Origin: Glandiceps talaboti
Lineage: Eukaryota > Hemichordata > Enteropneusta > Spengelidae
Direction of reading: 5' to 3'
Assembly: GCF_964340395.1 (NCBI RefSeq)
Contig: NC_135559.1
Coordinates: 24,966,104-25,030,103, forward strand
DNA: 64,000 nucleotides
Shown here piece by piece: positions 56,785-64,000 of this stretch. Each line of letters starts with the position of its first letter. Position 1 is the first letter of the stretch. Made by a program: the position numbers and the translations under genes. The notes below the pieces were generated by a model. It did no database searches, had not been told where the DNA came from, and saw only the letters and a list, made by a program, of their open reading frames with translations.

Positions 56785-57430
56785 GGCAGTATTACCTGTG
56801 TAAATATTGGAATGAGTTTTGATATCCAATACTTTGTGTTATTGGTGTCGTTGACATTTGTGGATTGTGATATGTTACTTCCGTATCTGAGCTTTCCAAC
56901 GAAAATTTGAAAGTTGGATGTATTTGGTTTATTTTTTCACTCAGATTATTTAGTTCAACTTGGGTGCCACAAAATATCATGAAAACGCCACCCCTGAAAT
57001 GTGTCCAGAGTGATATTTTATCCGTGTAGATTTCAATAATGCGACTTTCCAGTTCATGGAATGTCGGCTATTTCGGGTGATGCCCAAGAGCCAATGCACA
57101 TGCATGTTTGTGTGTAGAATTCTCCTTTAAATTTAAATGTGTTTTTCGTGAGAATCACATAATAGTTTTAGGAGATACACAGGTGGTGGTTTTGGAATGC
57201 TATAGTCGATTGTGTAACTGGCGAGTCAAGTGCTTCGACAACTGACTGCATTGCGCCAGACTGCAAAGTATGTGTACATACCACATCTAAAGTGACTAGT
57301 ATCCAATTTTCAGGAACTACATACAGTAGCTTCTGATGCCATGTGATGATACACTTTGTGCAATTGTGAGACATATCTCGCTGGACACCCACAAATGAGA
57401 TCCCATTGGTCTTCAACACAACATACAGTC
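56785..57430 (-). pseudogene. Penelope-like reverse transcriptase fragment
   Basis: Minus-strand readings in order: WHQKLLYVVPENWILVTLDV is the RT motif around the first catalytic aspartate (usual form I-L-V-T-L-D-V). AFQNHHLCIS follows, then in another frame FKFKGEFYTQTCMCIGSWAS (usual F-x-G-x-x-Y-x-Q-x-x-G-x-x-M-G-S). Next is IFCGTQVELNNLSEKINQIH with PTFKFSLE, the region after the catalytic Y-x-D-D, which is itself lost. Stops and frameshifts between the blocks show that it is dead. The order and motifs are those of Penelope-like RTs. The 3' side faces the (ATACT)n array and, 1.7 kb further, the hammerhead palindrome. Confidence 0.7.
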
Positions 57431-57655
57431 TCTATATTAACGGATCTCATCTACGAGATGCAATAACTAAACACTGGGACGTAATAGCAGACAATGAGAT
57501 ATGAAGTCAATTATATCCAAAAAGACCAATCATAGCACAGAAGCGAAACATAAACTTAAAAGACAAATAGGTCAACACTCAATTGCAGCATTCCGAATTT
57601 AAAAATCTAGCGGAAATAGAACGAGATAATAGTATAATGATGTTTATGTCACATT
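57431..57655. other. Probable upstream part of the Penelope-like remnant
   Basis: AT-rich sequence that would hold the 5' coding portion of the minus-strand RT, but no conserved block was recognised. Confidence 0.3.
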
Positions 57656-57659
57656 TATT

Positions 57660-57988
57660 TATAATAGTATAATATAGTATAGTATAGTATATAGTACAAT
57701 ATATAGTATATAGCACAGTCTAGTATATAGTATAGTATAGTATAGTATAGTATAGTATATAGCATAGTCTAGTATATAGTATAATATAGTATAGAATAGT
57801 ATAGTATAGTGTAGTATATAGTACAGGATATAGCATAGTCTAGTATATAGTGCAGTATAGTATAGTACAGTATAGTATAGTATATAGTAAAGAATATATT
57901 ATATAGCATAGTCTAGTATATAGTATAGTATAGCATAGTACAGTATAGTATAGTATAGTATATAGTACAGAATATATTATATAGCATA
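57660..57988. repeat. (AGTAT)n array, left of LINE insertion
   Basis: Pentamers TATAG with longer variants containing AGCATAGTCTAGTATATAG. The same motif as the 56-kb array but in the opposite orientation. It continues after the LINE at 59725. Confidence 0.95.
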
Positions 57989-59577
57989 TGATTCTAAACA
58001 AGCCTGGAAAGGCCTGAAGGTTCTTACTGGTATGGGCCAGAAATGTAAAAATCAGGTCATTTTGTCCGAACCAGGTGCAGCAGACCGTTTGAATAGATTC
58101 TACGCTCGTTTTGATCGTGTAGATTTTAGTCATGAACACCGGAACATAAAAAAAGGATTACAAAGTTCTTTGCAGGACGACTTTACGCTCTCTGAGAGCC
58201 TTGTTCGTAAAGCCTTCAGTAGAATCAGGGTGAATAAAGCACCTGGTCCGGACAAAATCAGTGGTAGACTCCTTAAACATTGTAAAGATAGTCTACTCTA
58301 TATAATTCACTATGTGTTTGAGTTATCCTTATCTACAGGTATTTTTCCGTCACCATGGAAAGTTGGGGAGATAATACCAGTCCCAAAAAAGCAACTACCA
58401 CGGGTAGATAATGATTTTCCGTCCAGTCACTTTAACGTCTATTATCTCCAAATGTTTTGAACGAGTGGGTTTAGAATTGCTCATGCCATATATTCAGAAC
58501 CATTTCGATCCTCTGCAATTTGCGTATATATCTGGCCGCTCGACTGACGATGCAATCTGCACACTAGTACATCGTGCAACTAAGCATCTAGATATTAAAT
58601 CGTCAAATACAGTTAGAGTCTTGTTCATTGACTACTCTTCAGCATTCAACACGATACAACCTCATTTAATGCTAAATAAATTGAATGTGCTCAATGTTCC
58701 TAATTATCTACAATTATGGATATTAGATTATCTGACCGGAAGATCTCAGTATGTTCGCACCAGCTTTGAAACATCAAGCACTATTACAATTAATACAGGA
58801 GCACCTCAGGGTTGTGTGTTGTCACCTGTTCTTTTTGTTTTGTATACAAATGATTTAGCATGGGACACTGAGGGGGCAATGATTGAGAAGTATGCAGACG
58901 ACTCAGCTGTTGTGGGGTTTATTTCGAGCGATGACGATCGTGAATATTTTGAGTGTATTGATTTTGTTAACACCTGGTGTAATGATAACTATTTAGATCT
59001 TAATGTGTCAAAGACGAAAGAGCTTGTATTGGACTTTAGAAGAAGACAAAATGAAAAACAACCCGTTGCGATCAATAATATGAAGGTAGAGAGAGTGTCA
59101 TCATATCCATATTTAGGTTGTATGATCGACTGCAAATTGTCATTCGCACAACACGTAGAAAATCAATTGAGAAAGGTAAACAAACGAATGTATTATATAA
59201 GATCAATGAGAAAGTTAAATGTAAGTTCAAACGTAATAGCTCTGTTTTTCAACTCAACAATATCGTCTGTTATTAACTATGCTAACACCGCCTTCTATGA
59301 TCTGCTATCAAACCATCTCCAAGAAGACCTCAATCGCCCTAGAAAGATCTGTAAAAGGTTACTTGATGACAGCCATGATGAACCTGTTCAGAACTCTGTG
59401 GTGTACAAAGATAAAGTTATTAAGATGGCGGATAAAATAATGAAAGATCCTAATCATCCACTTCATACAGAGTATGAATATCTTCCAAGTGGTCGTCGCC
59501 TTAGGGTTCCACGTTCTCGCACAAATAGATTTAAGCACAGTTTTGTACCAAGGTCAATCCATCTATTGAATCAGTAG
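57989..59577 (+). pseudogene. Reverse transcriptase of the L2/Rex-like LINE, one frameshift
   Basis: The first frame (to about 58425) has VNKAPGPDKISGRLLKHC and FPSPWKVGEIIPVPKK. A one-base change in a T run near 58413-58417 shifts the reading, which then continues open to the TAG at 59575. It contains FRPVTLTSIISKCFERV, LQFAYISGRSTDDA, VLFIDYSSAFNTIQPHLM (palm), TGAPQGCVLSPVLFVLYTND and MIEKYADDSAVVGF (catalytic YADD). The region after it has YPYLGCMIDCKLSFAQHVEN, and the end is RTNRFKHSFVPRSIHLLNQ. RT catalytic residues are intact. Apart from 5' truncation and the single shift, the ORF is well preserved, so insertion is fairly recent. Confidence 0.9.
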
Positions 59578-59722
59578 CAGCCTGACGTGTGTTTATGTAT
59601 ATGTATGTATAGGTAAAGTAAGTTGAAATAGTCTCTGTGTGTTCTTCCCTTTCCCCCTGCCAATGTACATCGAATTTCATGTAAATTTAGCATGACAATA
59701 AAGTATATATATATATATATAT
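57989..59722 (+). mobile_element. L2/Rex-like LINE, 5' truncated, inside (AGTAT)n
   Basis: The element begins abruptly in RT-flanking sequence (SKQAWKGLKVLTGM) and ends GCATGACAATAAAG followed by (TA)n. AGCATA on the left (57978-57983) and right (about 59728-59733) is a possible target duplication inside the pentanucleotide array. It lacks the endonuclease. Microsatellite arrays on both sides share type and orientation, so the LINE landed in a pre-existing array. Confidence 0.8.
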
Positions 59723-61436
59723 ATATAAGCATAGTCTAGTATATAGTGAAGTATAGTATAGTATAGTATAGTATATAGTATAGTATAGTATAGTATAGCA
59801 TAATATAGTATAGCATAGTATAGTATAATATAGTATAGTATAACATATAGTACAGAATATAGTATAGTCTAGTGTATAGTCTAGTACAGTAGAGTACAGT
59901 ACAGTACAGTATAGTATAGTATAGTACAATATATAGTATATAGTATATAGCATAGTATAGTATATAGTGTAGTCTAGTATAGTATATAGTATATAGTATA
60001 GTATAGTATAGCATAATATAGTATAGTATAATATATAGTACAGAATATAGTATAGTCTAGTATAGTATAGTATAATACAGTATAGTATTGTATACTATAT
60101 AGTATAGTCTAGTATAGTATAGTACAGTATAATATAGTATAGTATAGTACAGTAGAGTACAGTACAGTATAATATAGTATAGTACAATGTATAGTATATA
60201 GTATATAGCATAGCATAGTATATAATGTAGTCTAGTATATAGTATAGTATAGTATGATATAGTATAGTATAGTAGAGTACAGTACAGTACAGAATAGTAT
60301 AGTATATAGTACATAATATATTATATAGCATAGTCTAGTATATAGTATAGTATAGCATAGTACAGTATAGTATAGTATAGTATATAGTACATAATATATT
60401 ATATAGCATAGTCTAGTATAAAGTACAGTATAGTATAGTATAGTATATAGTATAGTATAGTCTAGTATAGCATAATATAGTATAGCATAGTATAGTATAA
60501 TATAGTATAGTATAATATATAGTACAGAATATAGTATAGTCTAGTATATAGTATAGTACAGTATTGTATACTATACTATATAGTATAGTATAGTACAGTA
60601 TAATATAGTATAGTATAGTATAGTACAGTAGAGTAGAGTACAGTATAGTATAGTATAGTATAGTAGAGTAGAGTAGAGTACAGTATAGTATAGTATAGTA
60701 CAATGTGTAGTATATAGTATATAGCATAGTATAGTATATAGTGTAGTCTAGTATATAGTATAGTATAGTATATAGTATAGTACAGTAGAGTATAGTATAT
60801 AGTATATAGCATAGTCTAGTATATAGCATTGTATAGTATAGTGTATAGTATAATATAGTTTATAGTATATAGTATAGTATAATATATAGGACAGTATACA
60901 GTATATAGCATAGTTTAGTATATAGTAGAGTATAGCATGGTATAGTATAGTAAAGTATAGTGTAGTATATAGTACAGTATATAGCATAGTCTAGTATATA
61001 GTATAGTATAGAATAGTATAGTATATTAGAGTAGAGTATATAGTATAGTGCAGTGTAGTATATAGTATAGTATAGCATAGTATATAGTACATTAGATAGT
61101 ATAGTCTAGTATATAGTACAGTATATAGTATATAGCGTAGTCTAGTATATAGTATAGCATAGTATAGTACAGTGTATATTGTACAGTATAGTGTATAGTA
61201 TAATATAGTATAGTATATAGTATAGTATAGCATAGTATAGTATAGCATAGTACAGTGTAGTATAGTATATAGTACAGAATATAGTATATAGCATAGTATA
61301 GTATAGTACAGTGTATATTGTATAGTATAGTGTATAGTATAATATAGTTTATCATATATAGTATATTAAAATATATAGTACAGTATAGTATAGTATAGTC
61401 TAGTATATAGTATAGTATAGCATAGTATATAGTTTA
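59723..61436. repeat. (AGTAT)n array, right of LINE insertion
   Basis: About 1.7 kb of TATAG pentamers and higher-order variants with AGCATAGTCTAGTATATAGT recurring about every 100-150 bp. Tyr/Ile/Leu-rich minus-strand ORFs are artefacts. Confidence 0.97.
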
Positions 61437-61590
61437 TATGCTTAACACTTCTTCATCTATATACCCCAAGAGCCATTCAAATTAATTTCCAGCTCATTAC
61501 TTTTGGAATTAAAGATTATTTTACCAAAAAGACACATTTTAGCCATAATTTGCATATCAATAATGGAATCATCGTGTTCTGAATAATTCT
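61437..61590 (+). repeat. Family D body fragment
   Basis: ATGCTTAACACTTCTTCATC, then the TTACCAAAAAGACACATTTT and TTTGCATATCAATAATGGAA blocks as in 14278-14420. Confidence 0.7.
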
Positions 61591-61599
61591 TAAAGCAAT

Positions 61600-61885
61600 A
61601 AAAAAAAATAATTGTTTGATTCCGGTTATCTGACCCTGCCTAGTTTTTCACTGCCGACCCTAACCTTTTTATTAACAAGTTCAAGAAAAAAATTGTAACA
61701 TCACAAAAATTATGAAGTCTCGCAAGAATTGGTGGATGCACAAACTGACATCAATTTAAAAAGACAATATAAAACTTTTCTTCCAAAATGTAATGACTGT
61801 ACATCTGATGAGAAGAAACCAAAAACAGAGAACATATGGAGAACAATGAAAAACATAACTACCTCAGATATGAAAAAAAATATTT
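61600..61885 (-). repeat. Interspersed repeat family G, copy 2 (inverted)
   Basis: The reverse complement matches about 3320-3655: GACCCTGCCTAGTTTTTCAC, ACTGTACATCTGATGAG, and AGAACATATGGAGAACAATG. Confidence 0.6.
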
Positions 61886-61929
61886 AGAAAAAAAGAAATA
61901 TAAAATGGCACTGTAGCACAACTATTGTT

Positions 61930-62790
61930 TTCCAAAATACTGCCAATGGCGATGTAGCACAACTGTAGTTTTTTAAAATATTTATCCATATGCTAGTCCA
62001 TTCTAAAAATAGGTGTTCATTTGTTGAATGACTATCCAGTTGCCTATCCAACCATGTTATGTTTGTCACATATGTGATTATTGGGCTGTTGCCATGGGCG
62101 GGGCCACTGTTGCTAGGGATATTTGCATACATTTTTTGAATGTTTACTAACTGCCTACCAGATGGTGTTCTTATTTAACCAAAATATACTGCCATTTGGT
62201 TGTTGCTAAGGCCATGGTCATGGTTGCTAGGGCCAATTGTGTCAAACTATTCTAAAGGAAATCTGCAGAACAACACTTCTAGAACCATCTCACCAAATTT
62301 CAGTTTCCCTGACCAAGTACTTTTTGAGATATAAATTTTTGACCAATTTACATGTTTACACCTAATTTGGATGTTACTGATGAGATCATTATATGCTTAA
62401 TATTTCTTCATCTATACACCGGCAGATACATCCCTGTGGTAAAAGTTCAGCCCAATCTACTGAGTAGTTTTGGAATTGTAGGTTTTTAACCAAAAAGCCC
62501 TACTTTGCATATTACACATGGAAACATCATGTCATGAACAAATCTTAATTTACACACCCCTGAGAATGTTCCCACCAAATTTCAGGCCAATCTGCCCAGT
62601 AGTTTTGTAGTTTAAATTCTTTGACAAAAATCACATTTTTGACCCAAAACCCATATATCTGATGTGATCATTTTCATTTGAACAATTTCACTACTAGACA
62701 TCCAATATAACATGACCCCCAAGTATCAAAGAAATTGGACTGCAGTATTCGACTAAGTTGTTTACACACACACACACACACACACACACT
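61930..62790 (+). repeat. Family D, near complete copy
   Basis: Modules in order: GCACAACTGTAG lead, GGTGTTCATTTGTTGAATGA, one TTGGGCTGTTGCCATGGGCG unit, one TTGGTTGTTGCTAAGGCCAT unit, AATTTCAGTTTCCCTGACCA, then the 3' body through CAGCCCAATCTACTGAGTAG and a (CA)n tail at 62764-62789. This copy defines how the 5' modules and the 3' body join, compared with 4.85-5.87 kb and 14.17-14.70 kb. Confidence 0.8.
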
Positions 62791-63105
62791 CTTCATTTCA
62801 ATTGTATTAAAAATGTTCAAAATAGAGCTCATGTCCTTGTGCACAACTAATTGATTTAAGATCTAAATTTCTGTTTTACTACACATAGAGTCTGAAGTTA
62901 TTTTTTTTCTCTTAGAGACGAGCAAAACAACAGCGTCTTTGAATAGGACATCTGTTATGTACTGTGTAACAAACCTGTAAGAGATAAGAAAGTTAACAAA
63001 GGATTAATACATTTATTGTTCAACTCTCAAACTTGCAAATATTTATGGTCAAAGTATTGGTGTAGTATTTGATCATGATTTCTTTTGCTAGTTATGTTTC
63101 TGTTA
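62791..63105. other. No gene recognised
   Basis: AT-rich spacer before the tandem array. Confidence 0.5.
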
Positions 63106-63107
63106 AA

Positions 63108-64000
63108 TGAGATTTGGAAAAGAGCAAAGTTTGCAAGGCTAGGTACATGTAACTCTGGTGTCCGGTCTCACAGTTACATGTACATGCTAAAAATCAAAAT
63201 GGCTGACATTTTTCTATCAAATTTTAGTAGTTTAGTCTAAGATGGATAGAAATAGGTGAAAAACAGTGACAGTGTTATTGTAGCATGATTCAATTTGGAA
63301 AGGAGTATAGTTTGTAAGGCTAGGTAACTCTGGTGTCTGGTCTCCTAGTTACATGCTAAAAATCAAAATGGCGGACATTTTTCTAATAAATTTTAGTAGT
63401 GTAGTCTAAGATGGATAGAAATAGGTGAAAAACAGTGACAGTGTTATTGTAGCATGATTCAATTTGGAAAGGAGTATAGTTTGTAAGGTTAGGTAACTCT
63501 GGTGTCTGGTCTCCTAGTTACATGCTAAAAATCAAAATGGCTGACATTTTTCTATCAAATTTTAGTAGTTTAGTCTAAGATGGATAGAAATAGGTGAAAA
63601 ACAGTGACAGTGTTATTGTAGCACGAATCAATTTGGAAAAGAGTATAGTTTGTAAGGCTAGGTAACTCTGGTGTCTGGTCTCCTAGTTACATGCTAAAAA
63701 TCAAAATGGCTGACATTTTTCTATCAAATTTTAGTAGTTTAGTCTAAGATGGATAGAAATAGGTGAAAAACAGTGACAGTGTTATTGTAGCACGAATCAA
63801 TTTGGAAAAGAGTATAGTTTGTAAGGCTAGGTAACTCTGGTGTCTGGTCTCCTAGTTACATGCTAAAAATCAAAATGGCTGACATTTTTCTATCAAATTT
63901 TAGTAGTTTAGTCTAAGATGGATAGAAATAGGTGAAAAACAGTGACAGTGTTGTTGTAGCATGAATGAATTTGGAAAAGAGTATAGTTTGTAAGGCTAGG
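63108..64000 (+). repeat. 169-bp tandem repeat, continues beyond the window
   Basis: The unit includes GGTAACTCTGGTGTCTGGTC, TCCTAGTTACATGCTAAAAA, TCAAAATGGCTGACATTTTT and GATGGATAGAAATAGGTGAA. Anchor positions 63316, 63485, 63654, 63823 and 63992 are exactly 169 apart. The first unit (from about 63110) is 12 bases longer because of two ACATGT insertions. No coding frame is maintained. Confidence 0.97.

Noticed and set aside
61800-61825. Second hammerhead ribozyme (CTGATGAG near 61806)
   Set aside because: There is no stem II closing before GAAA and no matching stem I, so the core is incidental.

Overview
This window looks like AT-rich, gene-poor nuclear DNA of an animal, most likely a marine invertebrate. 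The evidence is the set of mobile elements: BEL/Pao LTR, several non-LTR (LINE) types, Penelope-like elements, hAT-like and CACTA-like DNA transposons, and foldback elements. Long satellites, low-complexity tracts and very short non-coding-type ORFs point the same way. The phylum cannot be fixed from sequence alone. No complete conventional host gene, rRNA, tRNA, CRISPR array or bacterial operon was found.

Layout. 0-8.5 kb: interspersed repeats, diverged ~110-bp tandem repeats, and a decayed CXC (tesmin/TSO1-like) cysteine-rich ORF. 8.5-11.2 kb: a possible small secreted protein ORF lying against a BEL/Pao retrotransposon that keeps gag but has lost most of pol. 13.2-18.9 kb: a large minus-strand pseudogene carrying about 60 copies of a 42-bp (14-residue) coding minisatellite and five in-frame stops. 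19.1-20.1 kb: two AT-rich ORFs, one finger-like and one with a duplicated motif of large-DNA-virus type, followed by a 775-bp foldback element. 23-28.4 kb: a Penelope-like fragment, a 95-bp direct-repeat pair (possible miniature LTR element) and a DNA transposon with a 6-bp target duplication. 27.9-32.4 kb: a 29-bp minisatellite interrupted by a second 6-bp-TSD transposon. 33.0-41.7 kb: one LINE split in half by a 6.15-kb CACTA-like element, with clean in-frame target-site logic. 41.9-46.5 kb: CCATGG-dyad repeats and two hAT-like insertions with visible target duplications, plus a LINE tail. 47.3-48.4 kb: an L1/Tx1-like LINE 3' end. 50.3-54.4 kb: inverted duplications, two candidate host exons and a foldback element. 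54.8-55.2 kb: a perfect 182-bp palindrome between (TA)n tracts whose arms each fold as a hammerhead ribozyme. 55.8-61.4 kb: opposite-orientation (ATACT)n arrays with a decayed Penelope-like RT between them and an L2/Rex-like LINE inserted inside one array. 61.4-64 kb: interspersed repeats and the start of a 169-bp tandem array that runs off the window.

The recurring theme is nested insertion. Several target sites are clear enough to give the order of events: LINE before CACTA, CCATGG repeat before hAT MITE, minisatellite before 6-bp-TSD transposon, (AGTAT)n before LINE. The most unusual items are the hammerhead palindrome, the virus-like motif ORF, the coding minisatellite pseudogene and the large CACTA element without a recognisable transposase.
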